The position numbers and the translations under genes were made by a program. The notes below the pieces were generated by a model, which searched no databases, was not told where the DNA came from, and saw only the letters and a program-made list of their open reading frames with translations. This document shows, piece after piece, positions 16,551 to 25,706 of a stretch of 59,110 bases of DNA. How positions within the stretch are numbered: position 1 is the stretch's first letter; each line of letters begins with the position of its first letter. Origin of the DNA: Desulforapulum sp034007745 (GTDB lineage: Bacteria > Desulfobacterota > Desulfobacteria > Desulfobacterales > Desulfobacteraceae); assembly GCA_034007745.1 (NCBI GenBank), contig JAVEQI010000020.1, positions 1-59,110 of the forward strand. Reading direction: 5' to 3'.

Positions 16551-17348
16551 ATGAGCAGCTTATCTGCACCACAGTTGAAAGACGCCACGCTTGAGGTGGA
16601 AAACCGCATCGCAACGTTGACGATGAACCGGCACGATGTGCGCAATGCCCTGACCGGAACGGCATTGATCGAAGATCTCGTTGCCACCTGCGAGTGGGTA
16701 AATCTGGCTGACCAGGTTTCCGTGCTTGTCATTACAGGCGCTGGTTCGGCGTTTTCAGCCGGGGGAAACGTGAAAGACATGGCCGAGCGAGGGGGTGACT
16801 TTGCAGGTGATGTTGCCGAAGTCGCCACCCGTTACCGACGCGGCATTCAACGCATTCCTCTGGCCATGGAGCAGGTTGAAGTCCCCATAATTGCGGCAGT
16901 TAATGGGCCTGCAATCGGCGCAGGATTTGACCTGTGCAATATGGCTGATCTGCGTATTGCGTCGGAAAAAGCCAGGTTTGGCGAGACCTTCCTGAATCTG
17001 GGAATCATCCCCGGTGATGGGGGCGCCTGGCTCATGCAGCGTCTGATCGGCTATCAGGCGGCCTTCGAACTTACGCTGTCAGGACGCATCATTGATGCAG
17101 CCGAAGCAAAACAGATGGGCATTCTTCTGGACGTTGTTGCCCCTGATCAGCTTCTGGGCCGCGTTAATGAGATGGCTTTGCGCTTTGCGGCACAGCCGCC
17201 CAAGGCGCTGCGTCTGACCAAACGTCTTATGAAGATTGCCCGGCGCACCGAGCTGAAAGATTTCCTTGATCTGTGTGCGGCCTTCCAGGGCATGTGTCAC
17301 AACGAACCGGAACACCTTGAGGCTGTGCACCGATTTTTGAATAAATGA
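16551..17348 (+). CDS. Enoyl-CoA hydratase/isomerase (crotonase) family protein
   Basis: 265 residues, single crotonase domain. Oxyanion-hole regions are SAFSAGGNVKDM (66-77) and NGPAIGAGFDLCNMAD (118-133). The two catalytic Glu of classical hydratase are replaced: the first aligns with Asp127 and the second with Phe147 in GETFLNLG. It is therefore probably not a standard hydratase and may be an isomerase, hydrolase or variant lyase. Start ATG has AAGGAG ten bases upstream. It is converging on the HIT gene with only 17 bases between stops. Confidence 0.9.
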   Translation: MSSLSAPQLKDATLEVENRIATLTMNRHDVRNALTGTALIEDLVATCEWVNLADQVSVLVITGAGSAFSAGGNVKDMAERGGDFAGDVAEVATRYRRGIQRIPLAMEQVEVPIIAAVNGPAIGAGFDLCNMADLRIASEKARFGETFLNLGIIPGDGGAWLMQRLIGYQAAFELTLSGRIIDAAEAKQMGILLDVVAPDQLLGRVNEMALRFAAQPPKALRLTKRLMKIARRTELKDFLDLCAAFQGMCHNEPEHLEAVHRFLNK

Positions 17349-17365
17349 TAACCTGATTAAGAGTT

Positions 17366-17698
17366 TTATTGTTTCCATCCGCCGATGAGATGGAGGTGGA
17401 GATGAAAAATCGCCTGTCCTCCACCCCGTTCAACATTGAGCAGCAGCCTGTAGCCTGATTTGCTTATTCCCTGTTCGCTGGCCATCTGTTTTGCCACCAT
17501 GAAAAGTTTGCCCACAATAGCCTGATCGTCCACGGTTAAATCATTGACGCTCCGGATATGCTGTTTGGGAACGATCAGCAGATGAACCGGGGCTTCGGGA
17601 TTTATATCCCTGAACACCACGATGGCATCGTCTTCATACAGGAATTGGCTGGGAATTTTCCGGCTTACTATTTTGCAGAACAGACAATTGTCAGGCAT
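17366..17698 (-). CDS. HIT (HINT-like) family nucleotide-binding protein
   Basis: About 110 residues, cytosolic. Starts with the zinc-type CLFCKIV and ends in GGGQAIFHLHLHLIGG, the histidine triad of purine-nucleoside phosphoramidate hydrolases. ATG at 17698 has GAGG at good distance; ATG at 17707 is nearly on top of the ribosome site. Single gene convergent with the crotonase. Confidence 0.93.
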   Translation of the reverse strand: MPDNCLFCKIVSRKIPSQFLYEDDAIVVFRDINPEAPVHLLIVPKQHIRSVNDLTVDDQAIVGKLFMVAKQMASEQGISKSGYRLLLNVERGGGQAIFHLHLHLIGGWKQ

Positions 17699-17762
17699 TT
17701 CATTCACCTCATAAGAAAATATTTAACTTAAACCCCCGCAATCTAAGGCTTTCCATGGTTTT

Positions 17763-18155
17763 CTATCTGACAGTTACCACGGGGCAGGGAGCCCGGAGAA
17801 TGACCGCCTGGGCAGTTGATCCAAAGAGGAGTTTGCCCATCTTGGATCGGCTTTTTACACCGATAATAATTTCATCAACATTTTTCTCCCTGGCAAACCT
17901 GACAATATCCTCACCTGGCTCAAATCCCCTGACCAGCAGATGAATATCCGATTTTACGCCATTCTCTTCAAAGTACTGCCCGGCGTCCTTTAGGTTCTTT
18001 TCCGCCTGCTCATATGCGGACTTTTCATTTCTCTCACCGCCCTTCATCGAAGTTATCAATAGAACTTCACCATCAAATGCCTTTGCATGCTTCAGGGCGA
18101 TTTCCAACAGGTCCCTGCCCACGTCCAACCCCCGGTATCCCACGAGAATTTTCAT
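17763..18155 (-). CDS. Universal stress protein (UspA family)
   Basis: 130 residues, one domain. It begins MKILVGYRG and has the ATP-binding Usp loop GVKSRSKMGKLLFGSTAQAV near the C terminus, so it is of the ATP-binding type. It lies between the HIT gene and the DASS carrier, both on the same strand but separated by intergenic gaps. The 443-base gap upstream (18156-18598) holds only the DASS terminator and no recognisable gene. Confidence 0.93.
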   Translation of the reverse strand: MKILVGYRGLDVGRDLLEIALKHAKAFDGEVLLITSMKGGERNEKSAYEQAEKNLKDAGQYFEENGVKSDIHLLVRGFEPGEDIVRFAREKNVDEIIIGVKSRSKMGKLLFGSTAQAVILRAPCPVVTVR

Positions 18156-18512
18156 TGACCATCCTTTTGGTTTTGGTTGAATTGTTTATTCTACCCTCCT
18201 GTTTAAAAGATTTTCCCCTTATTCACAAGGAAAAAAAGACCTTGGGAGCTATTCTAGGAATGGCTGGTTTGCCTAGAGTCCTTTTGACAATCAATATTAG
18301 ACAACAAGTGAAAATAACCTATACATCTTGCTTGCCTTTTTATCTGTTTTTTTCGTTGGTACAAGGCTTATATAGCTCGCCTATTAGGCCTTTGATGCAA
18401 TACAGTAGATGGGCCAAAGGGCAAGCAATTTCGTTCATGTTATCATATGCTCCTAGTCAGGAAGAAGTGGGCACTATCTTTACGATGCTCATGCCCGAGC
18501 AGAAGAGGTCTT

Positions 18513-18550
18513 AAAAAAAGTGAGTGAGCTCGCCCCAGGGACTCACTCAC
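18513..18550 (-). terminator. Rho-independent terminator of the DASS carrier operon
   Basis: Minus strand: stem GTGAGTGAG / CTCACTCAC (18542-18550, 18520-18528), followed by seven T (complement of A-run 18513-18519). It lies about 50 bases after the stop of the carrier gene. Confidence 0.85.
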
Positions 18551-18598
18551 TCACTCCCATCAATTGTTCATTTGATTGTTTGAGAAATGACAGCTGAG

Positions 18599-20092
18599 TT
18601 ATTTCTCTACAATCAGCTCATATCCCGTGGGTGTCAGCTTTGCTGGCGTCTGCATGTTGTCGATATTTCCCGGCATGCCCACCAGGGGATACCACAGGGC
18701 CATGACCAGGGAAAGAACCACGATACCGATAACCGACCTGAACAGCAGGATCTTAAACGCCTCAAACTGGGTGAAATAGCCGAAACCATAGGCGATGAGG
18801 GTCGGGGGGCACCCTATGACCAGCAAAACAAAGGTCGTGGCAAGGGGCACTGCCATGGCAATGGGTGCCACAGGGGTTCCGGCCATGTCTGCCATGGGAA
18901 CCACAACCGGAACAAGCAGGGCCGTGGCCGCAGCATTGGCCATGAAGCTTGTAATCACAGCGCTGAGTGCGGATGCACCGGCTGCAACCACAGGCCAGGG
19001 TGAACTTGTGAAGATCGGGAATATCTGGGTGGCGATCCATTTGCCTGCGCCTGTGTCGAGCATGGCCACACCCAGGGAGAATCCAGCACCAAACACCATG
19101 ATGGGGTTCCACGGGTATTCATCCAGACATCGTTTCCAGTCCACTACATTGAACATCATGCATACGACAATAAAAAGACCGCCAATGGCTGATACGTGGA
19201 TTTTGGTAATATCCGTCATGAACCAGAGTATGAACGTACCTGCAAGGATCCATGAGAGGACTTTTTCGTTTTTTGTCATCGATGGCATTTTTTCAACGAC
19301 GATTTCCGCCGGCAGCTCTTTGATCTTGGGCGGATAAAAGATCCATACGGCGATCCAGGTGGCAACTCCCAGGAACAGGGAAGGCACAAATTGATAGAGC
19401 ATGTATTCCATGAAACCGATGTTGTAACCGGTTATCTTAAACAGCAGTTCTGCTGAGGCGGGTGAACGGCCGCTGCCTAGGAAGGTCGCGCCGCCTCCGC
19501 AGGCCGCCCCAAGGGGTATGATGAACATGAAATGCTTGGTAAAGCTGTTGCTCTTGTCCGGTGTGAGCCCCATCTTGAGAAACATTGGCATCATGGCGTA
19601 GAGCAGGATGATGGTTATGGTGGCATCGTGGGTCCATGCCGCAAGAAAGGTCGCACCCATGCACAGGGTGAAGCTGAGGCGCTTGACATTGGTGCCGCCG
19701 ACCTTCAGTATGTACGACATCAGTCGGTTGGGTATGGTGGTCTGGCTGAGCATCACACCGAGCATGATGATGAAGAAAACAAAAACTACGGTTCTGTTTG
19801 CATAGGGTTCCCAGGCCGCCCTTGCCGACTGGATCTGGAGTATGATCATGGCGCAGCCGACTCCGATGGAGGTAACCCCGATGGGAATGGCTTCAGAAGT
19901 CCAGAGTATGACAACTGAGGTGAGCAGGGCAAGAAAGGCATGTCCTCTTATCCCCAAGGCTTCCGGCGTGGGGATAAGCCATATGGCAAGCCCTACAGCG
20001 ATTGATATGGCTACCCATTTCAGGGACGCTGCCTGCTTCTTTTCGCCCCCGCCTTCTTCTTCCAAACTGGCAATATTTAATTCATTACTCAT
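18599..20092 (-). CDS. DASS (SLC13) family anion:Na+ symporter
   Basis: 497 residues, about 11-12 membrane helices, after a charged cytosolic N terminus. The two re-entrant substrate loops are visible as CGGGATFLGSGRSPAS and AVITSFMANAAATALLVPVV. Both diverge from the SNT motif of citrate/succinate carriers, so the substrate may be another di-anion, possibly sulfate or a sulfonate. It starts 21 bases after the receiver-CBS gene and shares its putative sigma-54 promoter, which suggests that transport is tied to that regulator. A strong terminator follows. Confidence 0.9.
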   Translation of the reverse strand: MSNELNIASLEEEGGGEKKQAASLKWVAISIAVGLAIWLIPTPEALGIRGHAFLALLTSVVILWTSEAIPIGVTSIGVGCAMIILQIQSARAAWEPYANRTVVFVFFIIMLGVMLSQTTIPNRLMSYILKVGGTNVKRLSFTLCMGATFLAAWTHDATITIILLYAMMPMFLKMGLTPDKSNSFTKHFMFIIPLGAACGGGATFLGSGRSPASAELLFKITGYNIGFMEYMLYQFVPSLFLGVATWIAVWIFYPPKIKELPAEIVVEKMPSMTKNEKVLSWILAGTFILWFMTDITKIHVSAIGGLFIVVCMMFNVVDWKRCLDEYPWNPIMVFGAGFSLGVAMLDTGAGKWIATQIFPIFTSSPWPVVAAGASALSAVITSFMANAAATALLVPVVVPMADMAGTPVAPIAMAVPLATTFVLLVIGCPPTLIAYGFGYFTQFEAFKILLFRSVIGIVVLSLVMALWYPLVGMPGNIDNMQTPAKLTPTGYELIVEK

Positions 20093-20113
20093 TAGTTTTA
20101 TCCTCCAATCATT

Positions 20114-21028
20114 TTAACTGGCAACAATATTCACGATTTCAAAGAAAAGGTCCTGTTCCCTTAATACACCGATTACCTGTTTGCCGGATCTGACAATGAG
20201 GCTGGTATTCCGGGTCTTGAAGAACAGTTCTGACACCTCCATCAGGTTTGCATCCCCATCGATGAATGGCGGTGATTCCAAGACGAGTTCACCGATTTTC
20301 TTTTTGGCAAGGGCCTTCATCTGGATGGTGAAAAGCCCGTCCCAACCTGCTGTGAATACGTGGGAAAACCTTATGCTGTCCACCATCTGGGATTTAGGCG
20401 GGGATAGAAAATAGGGGCGGGCTCCCTTTATGAGGTCTTTTACGCCGAGCATTCCCACAAAGTTCTTCTTGTCGTCAAACACGAAAAGTGACTGACGGGG
20501 AGTTTTCCGGATCAGACTGCTTGCGGCAAGATTGGTCAATGACCCCATGATTTTTTCTATGGCTTCACGAATGGTGGTGTTGAGGTGCACCGTGGAATAA
20601 GCGTCAATGCCGGTCATGATATCCCTGGCTTTTTTCTCCGTTTGGGCAACTCCTGCCTGCTTTACTGCAAAAGCTCCTTTGATTTTCATGGAAAGGATGT
20701 CAATATCACATGGCTTGGCCAGATAATCAAAGGCCTGAAGTTTGAGGGAGTCTTTGGCAGAGTCGACACTTCCATGACCTGTGAGCATGATTACCTGGGT
20801 TTCCGGGGAAATTTTTTTGATCTGTGCTAAGGTTTCATGCCCGTCCATTCCTCCCATTCTGATATCCAGAAGAATCACATCCTGGGGGTTTTTTTCCAGG
20901 ATGCCGATTGCTTCTTCTCCTGATCCGGCGATAGTCGTTTCAAATCCTTTTTTTTCTAACAGTCTTGATGCGGTTTCACGAAATCTGGTTTCGTCATCCA
21001 CCATCATCACTCTTATTTTTTGGGTCAT
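20114..21028 (-). CDS. Response regulator: receiver domain fused to CBS-domain pair
   Basis: 304 residues from the ATG at 21028 (AAAGGAGG upstream; an ATG at 21049 is less likely). The receiver domain has MMVDDE, phospho-Asp in LLDIRMGG (the usual Pro is Gly), LTGHG and AKPCD. After it come two CBS repeats: ARDIMTGIDAYSTVHL, then LFVFDDKKNFVGMLGVKDLI, and a second one ending VIGVLREQDLFFEI. CBS pairs bind adenine nucleotides, so the protein may couple phosphorylation to energy status. There is no DNA-binding domain. Co-transcribed with the DASS carrier, which it may gate directly (inference). Confidence 0.9.
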   Translation of the reverse strand: MTQKIRVMMVDDETRFRETASRLLEKKGFETTIAGSGEEAIGILEKNPQDVILLDIRMGGMDGHETLAQIKKISPETQVIMLTGHGSVDSAKDSLKLQAFDYLAKPCDIDILSMKIKGAFAVKQAGVAQTEKKARDIMTGIDAYSTVHLNTTIREAIEKIMGSLTNLAASSLIRKTPRQSLFVFDDKKNFVGMLGVKDLIKGARPYFLSPPKSQMVDSIRFSHVFTAGWDGLFTIQMKALAKKKIGELVLESPPFIDGDANLMEVSELFFKTRNTSLIVRSGKQVIGVLREQDLFFEIVNIVAS

Positions 21029-21133
21029 GTTACATCCTCCTTTCATCAAAACGGTTTCTATTTGGTTTCGATTGTGTGCTTTTTCCCGTTTGTGACATTG
21101 TTTCCTCCTTGATTTGTTCGTCTATTCTTAACA

Positions 21134-21149
21134 TTGACTAAACAGTCAA
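21134..21149. promoter_or_regulatory. Inverted repeat in leader of the receiver-CBS/DASS operon
   Basis: TTGACT-AAAC-AGTCAA, perfect 6-base arms, between the predicted sigma-54 start site and the ATG at 21028. Could be a regulator site or an RNA hairpin. Confidence 0.4.
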
Positions 21150-21178
21150 ACTTGATCATTCTGTTGTTAAGGTAATAT

Positions 21179-21194
21179 CGCAATATTTATGCCA
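21179..21194 (-). promoter_or_regulatory. Sigma-54 promoter, receiver-CBS/DASS operon
   Basis: Minus strand TGGCAT-AAATA-TTGCG, GG-to-GC spacing correct for -24/-12. Leader about 140 bases. Confidence 0.6.
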
Positions 21195-21315
21195 TCCTGA
21201 CAGGCTGGTTCTTTTTTGTTAAGTATTTGATTTTACAGAGTTGTTTTTTTTGGTGTTCTGGGGTGGACAGGGTGGCTGGGACGAGGTGTCAGGAATCTTT
21301 TCATATTGATAATGT

Positions 21316-21370
21316 AATTGGGTGTTGGGTGTTGGGTATTGGGTGGTAGATGCTACATGGTAGGTGGTAG
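21316..21370. repeat. TTGGGTG minisatellite
   Basis: Tandem units GGGTGTT, GGGTATT and GGTAGAT with a period of about 7 bases, in the 21029-21426 gap. Period equals that of the TAGCTGT family but the sequence is unrelated. Confidence 0.45.
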
Positions 21371-21373
21371 AGC

Positions 21374-21415
21374 CCCCTTTGGTTTCCCTGGCCGGAACAT
21401 TGGAAACCAAAGGGG
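21374..21415 (-). terminator. 14-bp hairpin downstream of the kinase at 21427
   Basis: Perfect arms CCCCTTTGGTTTCC (21374-21387) and GGAAACCAAAGGGG (21402-21415), 11 bases after the kinase stop. Loop contains the CCGGAAC core shared with 15351 and 23326. No U-tract. Confidence 0.55.
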
Positions 21416-21426
21416 TGATCCTAGGG

Positions 21427-23124
21427 TTAGGCTGTCTCCAGGTTTTCTTCGCTAAAAGTGAAGGGCAGGTGGATCAGGAATGTAGATCCCTGGTTTAACT
21501 CGCTTGTGAGGGTAACCTCTCCGCCAAGTCCCTTGATGATGCCGTAGACTGTGCTCAACCCGAGACCTGTTCCTATGCCAACGGGTTTTGTGGTATAAAA
21601 GGGTAAAAATGCCTTTTCCATGTCCTCCTTCGAAAATCCGTACCCATTGTCGCTGAAGGTTATAACCAGGTGATCCTTGTTCCCCATGGCCTTGATACGG
21701 ATTTCAGCCTGGGGCCTTTTTTCAAGGGCGTGGATTGAGTTGTTGAGCAGATTTAAAAACACCTGCTGGAGCTGGTTTGCGTCGCTCATGATTTCGGGAA
21801 GATCAGGGTCTATTTCCTGTACGATGCGAATATCCTCGACCCTTGCCCGGTGGTCCACCATCTGGACGATCTGGGGAAGAAGTGTCTGAATTTTGATCGG
21901 GGAGAGTTCGTGGTCGGTTTTTCTGGCAAAGTTGAGCAGACCCTGGGTGATGGTGGCGCACCGTGCGATCTGGATTCCGATCTGGTCGGTTGAGTCCTTG
22001 ACCTGGACTACTATCTCCCTGGCACCCTGATCTATAAGTGGGTCAAGGTCAATGAACAATACCTCGATCATGGCAAGCTCAGCCTTCATGATCTGGAGGG
22101 GATTGTTGATCTCATGGGCAATGCCCGTGCTCATTTCGCCCACCTCGGCAAGCTTTCCAGCTATGATAAGCTGGGTGGTCATCTCCCGTTTTTCAACATC
22201 GGATATTCTCAGGCGGTTGGCCATGTTGGATGCCACTATATAACCGGTGACGGCAACGGCCGTACCTCCGCCTATAATGATGAGGAACGAGACAAGGGCG
22301 GACAGGGCAAGAGTTGCAAAGGCGTCGGTGGCTGCCTGGCGGACCACCAGGGTCCAGTTTTTATGTTTCAAGGGGACGGCGGAGTAGATATACTGACGGT
22401 TAAAAAGACCGCCTGCACTGAAAGATGCACCGTTGTCATCTGCCATGGCGTAGAAGCCGAAGTCGGGGTCATCCTCCATCAGACGTCCTCCGGATCGCTG
22501 CCTGGTCTGGAAAACTCCCCTGTCATTGACGATGTAGGCTTCCCCTGTCTTGCCTATTCTTATATTTTCCACAAGATCGTTAAAGAAATAGGTGTCAATG
22601 GTGGCCCTGAGATACCAGGTTTTGTCGGCTTCCGTTCGTTTTACCACAATGATAAAGTGGGGAACATTTCTAAACCCCAGGAATTCGTCCGATATATAAG
22701 CACCTTTGTCTTTCACCTCCTGGAACCAGGGGGTTTCTGCATAGTTTTTTCCGGCAAGGTCATAGGGGCCGGCATAGGCCAGGTGATTTCCCTGTGCATC
22801 GATTACCCCGAGATCCACGAAGGCCTTGGATTCTGCCTGAAGGTTCTTGAACAGGCGGTTGAGAAAGGCCGGGTCTGATATTGCTTCGAGGTTGTTTGAG
22901 GTACTGATAAATCTGAGGGTGGCGTTTTTTTCAGTGAAGAAATGGTCAATCAGGTTCCTGTGGTCCCTGGCCGTGCGCATGAGATTGTTTTTCACCTGAT
23001 CCTTTGAGTAGGTGGTCAGGTAGAAGACGATGGTGGCGCAGATCAGCAGCAGGACTACCATGGGAAGCATGAGAAGTCGGAATACAAGCATTCGTCGTAT
23101 TGTGTTGGGTTTGTCCTTTTTCAA
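21427..23124 (-). CDS. dCache sensor histidine kinase
   Basis: 565 residues, inner membrane. TM helix 12-34, periplasmic dCache-type sensor about 40-265, TM 270-296, HisKA with phospho-acceptor His337 in STGIAHEINNPL, then HATPase with LNLLNNSIHAL (N box), FSDNGYGF (G1) and GTGLGLSTVYGI (G2). The sensor shares the pattern VDLGVID, YAGPY and FRNVPHF with the kinases at 23937, 30033 and 38459. Start is a TTG with GGAG eight bases upstream. It has its own sigma-54 promoter at 23169. Likely partners are the receivers at 23360 and 20114. Confidence 0.93.
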   Translation of the reverse strand: MKKDKPNTIRRMLVFRLLMLPMVVLLLICATIVFYLTTYSKDQVKNNLMRTARDHRNLIDHFFTEKNATLRFISTSNNLEAISDPAFLNRLFKNLQAESKAFVDLGVIDAQGNHLAYAGPYDLAGKNYAETPWFQEVKDKGAYISDEFLGFRNVPHFIIVVKRTEADKTWYLRATIDTYFFNDLVENIRIGKTGEAYIVNDRGVFQTRQRSGGRLMEDDPDFGFYAMADDNGASFSAGGLFNRQYIYSAVPLKHKNWTLVVRQAATDAFATLALSALVSFLIIIGGGTAVAVTGYIVASNMANRLRISDVEKREMTTQLIIAGKLAEVGEMSTGIAHEINNPLQIMKAELAMIEVLFIDLDPLIDQGAREIVVQVKDSTDQIGIQIARCATITQGLLNFARKTDHELSPIKIQTLLPQIVQMVDHRARVEDIRIVQEIDPDLPEIMSDANQLQQVFLNLLNNSIHALEKRPQAEIRIKAMGNKDHLVITFSDNGYGFSKEDMEKAFLPFYTTKPVGIGTGLGLSTVYGIIKGLGGEVTLTSELNQGSTFLIHLPFTFSEENLETA

Positions 23125-23168
23125 TTTCCGGGCTCCATTTATTTGGGTGAGATCCTGGAAAATAATAT

Positions 23169-23184
23169 TGCAAAGACAGTGCCA
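23169..23184 (-). promoter_or_regulatory. Sigma-54 promoter of the kinase at 21427
   Basis: Minus strand TGGCAC-TGTCT-TTGCA, full consensus at -24/-12. Predicted start about 34 bases before the TTG start codon. Confidence 0.8.
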
Positions 23185-23307
23185 ATGGTAAATTAGGGAG
23201 AACCTGACAAATAGAACGAGCTAGGGACCTTATGATCAAGATCTCTCTGTAAGGGTGTCAATAGTTTTTACAAAAGGTAAAAGAATGCTTTGCAAGTATC
23301 ATTACGC

Positions 23308-23344
23308 TCCATTTGGCTACCCTGACCGGAACGGGAAACGTCGG
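23308..23344. repeat. CCGGAAC-core repeat, second copy
   Basis: CATTTGGCTACCCTGACCGG followed by AACGGGAAACGTCGG. Aligns with 15334-15370 and more loosely with 21374-21408. Lies 15 bases past the stop of the receiver gene at 23360. Confidence 0.45.
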
Positions 23345-23359
23345 TTACAATGCTGCTGA

Positions 23360-23773
23360 TTATTGATTTGCCTTGTCCCGACTTATTCGTTCCTGCCTGG
23401 TCAGTTTTTTGTCCCTGGCCTCCAGAACTTTGCCATGGAGAATATCGATGTCACAGGGTTTTAAAAGATAGTCAAAAGCCCCGAGCTTCATTCCCTCAAC
23501 GGCCGATTCAGTGGTTGAATGACCCGTAAGCATGATCACCTCCACCAGGGGGTATTTCTTTTTTATTCTGCCCAGAACCTCGACCCCGTCCATGCCCGGC
23601 ATCTTTACATCCAGGATAACCACGTCAATCTCTTGTCTGCCAAGAAGATCAAGGGCCTCGATCCCTCCCGGGGCAGTTGCGACAACACATTGCTTTTTTT
23701 CCATGAGGGCCTTGGTCGTTTTCAGAAACCGCTCTTCATCATCCACTATCAGCAGGCGTGTTGCCATTGTCAT
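23360..23773 (-). CDS. Receiver-only response regulator
   Basis: 137 residues, one REC domain: LIVDDEERF acidic pocket, phospho-Asp in VVILDVKMPGMDG, LTGHST and LKPCD. A charged C-terminal tail of about 20 residues follows, with no output domain. Start ATG has AGGAGG seven bases upstream. Upstream of the kinase at 21427 on the same strand, each with its own sigma-54 promoter. It is likely a CheY-like output or phosphorelay intermediate for that kinase. Confidence 0.92.
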   Translation of the reverse strand: MTMATRLLIVDDEERFLKTTKALMEKKQCVVATAPGGIEALDLLGRQEIDVVILDVKMPGMDGVEVLGRIKKKYPLVEVIMLTGHSTTESAVEGMKLGAFDYLLKPCDIDILHGKVLEARDKKLTRQERISRDKANQ

Positions 23774-23837
23774 CTTTATACCTCCTATCTTGCATTATCT
23801 ATTTCATATACGCTTGTTTACTTTACTGTAGCATATC

Positions 23838-23853
23838 AGCAAATTTAATGCCA
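23838..23853 (-). promoter_or_regulatory. Sigma-54 promoter of the receiver at 23360
   Basis: Minus strand TGGCAT-TAAAT-TTGCT. Predicted start about 54 bases before the ATG. It lies back to back with the plus-strand site at 23864, ten bases away. Confidence 0.6.
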
Positions 23854-23863
23854 TTATATGTAA

Positions 23864-23879
23864 TGGCACATCCCTTGCA
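23864..23879 (+). promoter_or_regulatory. Sigma-54 promoter of the kinase at 23937
   Basis: TGGCAC-ATCCC-TTGCA, a perfect -24/-12 consensus, with predicted start about 47 bases before the ATG at 23937. Confidence 0.85.
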
Positions 23880-23936
23880 AAAAACATAGAAAAAAATATA
23901 GAAGTATGAAAAGAGTTTGGGAGTAGGAGTGCTCAC

Positions 23937-25607
23937 ATGAATAAACCTATTTACCAGGTGTTCCGCCAGAAAATAGTCATCACCACCCTGTTGATCTCGT
24001 TTGTTCCCCTAGCATTGCTCGGGTACACAATCTACACGGGGTTTGCAAGGGCTTTTGCCCAGCGGGTTGAAGAGCAGGTGGTCTCAAGGGGCAGAACCTG
24101 CTCCGAGAGTCTGGATCTCTTTCTCGAAGAGCGCAAGGCCATTTTGTCGGCCATTGCCAAGGCAGGAACCCTTGATTTTTACCGGGATCCAGTACATTTA
24201 AAGGAACTTTTTGATATTGTAAACGGCCAGACAGGAGGAGGCCTTGTGGACCTGGGGGTGATCGACAGCCTCGGGGAACACCTTGCCTACGTTGGACCAT
24301 ACAAGCTTACTGGCCTCAACTACAGCGAGCAGACCTGGTTCAACCTGGTCATGGTCAAGGGGGTTTTTGTCAGTGATGTATATATGGGATATCGACAGCT
24401 TCCCCATTTTGTAATTGCCGTAAAGGCAGGTGATTCCACCGGGGACTGGATATTGAGGGCCACCATTGATCCTGAAATATTTGTACGCCTTGTGGCAACC
24501 GCCCAGACAGGTAAAACCGGAGACGCTTTTATCATCAACCGCCAGGGGATCTTTCAAAGCCCGCCCAGATTCAACCAGCAGAGAATTCTTACGGTTTCGA
24601 AAATTGACCCTGCAAGGTTCGGATCCGGTACCACGGTGTTAAAAAGCATGGACAAATCCAACCATGGCGTGGTCTATGCCGGGCGATGGATAAACAACAA
24701 CAACTGGCTCTTCATCGTAACCCAGGACATGAACGAAAACCTTCCCTCATTTTCCGGCATAAGTTCCCGGGATATCGCCATGTTCCTCATTGCAGTTCTT
24801 GCTATTGTGTTGACAACAGTCATTACAACGGGTATGAGCGTAAATAAGCTCAGGGAAAGAGAAATGGAGCTGAAGGATGTCAATGCCCAGCTTGTCCAGA
24901 CCGACAAGATGGCGGCTCTTGGCAAGATGGCCGCAGGGGTGGCCCATGAAATCAACAACCCCCTGGGAATTATTGCTGCAAAGGCCGGCTGGATGCGCGA
25001 TCTTCTGGAAGAGGAACAGTTCCGGGAGAGTGAAAATTTCAAAGAGTATGACCTGGCACTTAAAAAGATCGAAGAACATGTGGAGCGGGCCGCCAAGGTG
25101 ACCCACAACATGCTGGGTTTTGCAAGGAGTATGGAGCCTGTGATGGAACGGGTGAACATAAATGAGGTGCTCCGGAAGACCCTGGAGTTCCTCGAATACC
25201 ACGCCGGGATCAACGAGATCAGAATCGAAACGCAGTTTGATCTGTCCATTCCAGAGATCATGAGTGATCAATCCCAGCTCCAGCAGGTGTTTTTGAATAT
25301 TTTGAATAATGCCGTTGACGCCATTGAAAAACAGGGTATCATCTGGGTTGAGACCGAAGTAAAGGCAGAGACCTTGATGATTCATATACGAGACACGGGT
25401 AAAGGCATTCCCAAGGCCCTTAAAAAGAAAATTTTTGATCCTTTTTTTACCACCAAGGGTGTCAACCGGGGGACCGGGCTCGGACTGTCCATCACCTACA
25501 CCATTGTTGAACGTCTCGGTGGAACCATTCAGGTGCATGCCAGGCAGGGGGGCGGAACCTGTTTTACCGTTGCTCTGCCCCTTACGGCTTCGAAAAGAAT
25601 GATTTAG
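23937..25607 (+). CDS. dCache sensor histidine kinase
   Basis: 556 residues. TM 13-33, periplasmic dCache sensor about 40-270, TM 279-300, HisKA with His337 in AAGVAHEINNPLG, HATPase with LNILNNAVDAI, IRDTGKGIP and GTGLGLSITYTI. Sensor pattern VDLGVIDSLG, YVGPYKL and YRQLPHF is shared with three other kinases here. Start ATG has AGGAG seven bases upstream. First gene of a plus-strand pair with the receiver at 25707 and driven by a consensus sigma-54 promoter. Signal not predictable; dCache domains usually bind small organic acids or amino acids. Confidence 0.93.
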   Translation: MNKPIYQVFRQKIVITTLLISFVPLALLGYTIYTGFARAFAQRVEEQVVSRGRTCSESLDLFLEERKAILSAIAKAGTLDFYRDPVHLKELFDIVNGQTGGGLVDLGVIDSLGEHLAYVGPYKLTGLNYSEQTWFNLVMVKGVFVSDVYMGYRQLPHFVIAVKAGDSTGDWILRATIDPEIFVRLVATAQTGKTGDAFIINRQGIFQSPPRFNQQRILTVSKIDPARFGSGTTVLKSMDKSNHGVVYAGRWINNNNWLFIVTQDMNENLPSFSGISSRDIAMFLIAVLAIVLTTVITTGMSVNKLREREMELKDVNAQLVQTDKMAALGKMAAGVAHEINNPLGIIAAKAGWMRDLLEEEQFRESENFKEYDLALKKIEEHVERAAKVTHNMLGFARSMEPVMERVNINEVLRKTLEFLEYHAGINEIRIETQFDLSIPEIMSDQSQLQQVFLNILNNAVDAIEKQGIIWVETEVKAETLMIHIRDTGKGIPKALKKKIFDPFFTTKGVNRGTGLGLSITYTIVERLGGTIQVHARQGGGTCFTVALPLTASKRMI

Positions 25608-25706
25608 GACCCGGTTGAAATGTTCGCCGCCCCCGTCGAATCAACAATTGTAAAGAGTGCCTATATTAATCATGGCCTTATGATCAGGGCCTGACAGGAG
25701 AATATA

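Noticed and set aside
18014..18514. Plus-strand frame of 166 codons over the Usp gene and the gap after it
   Set aside because: Antisense to a clear Usp gene; no domain and no ribosome site.
21316..21370. CRISPR-like array
   Set aside because: Repeat unit is about 7 bases without spacers; it is a minisatellite.
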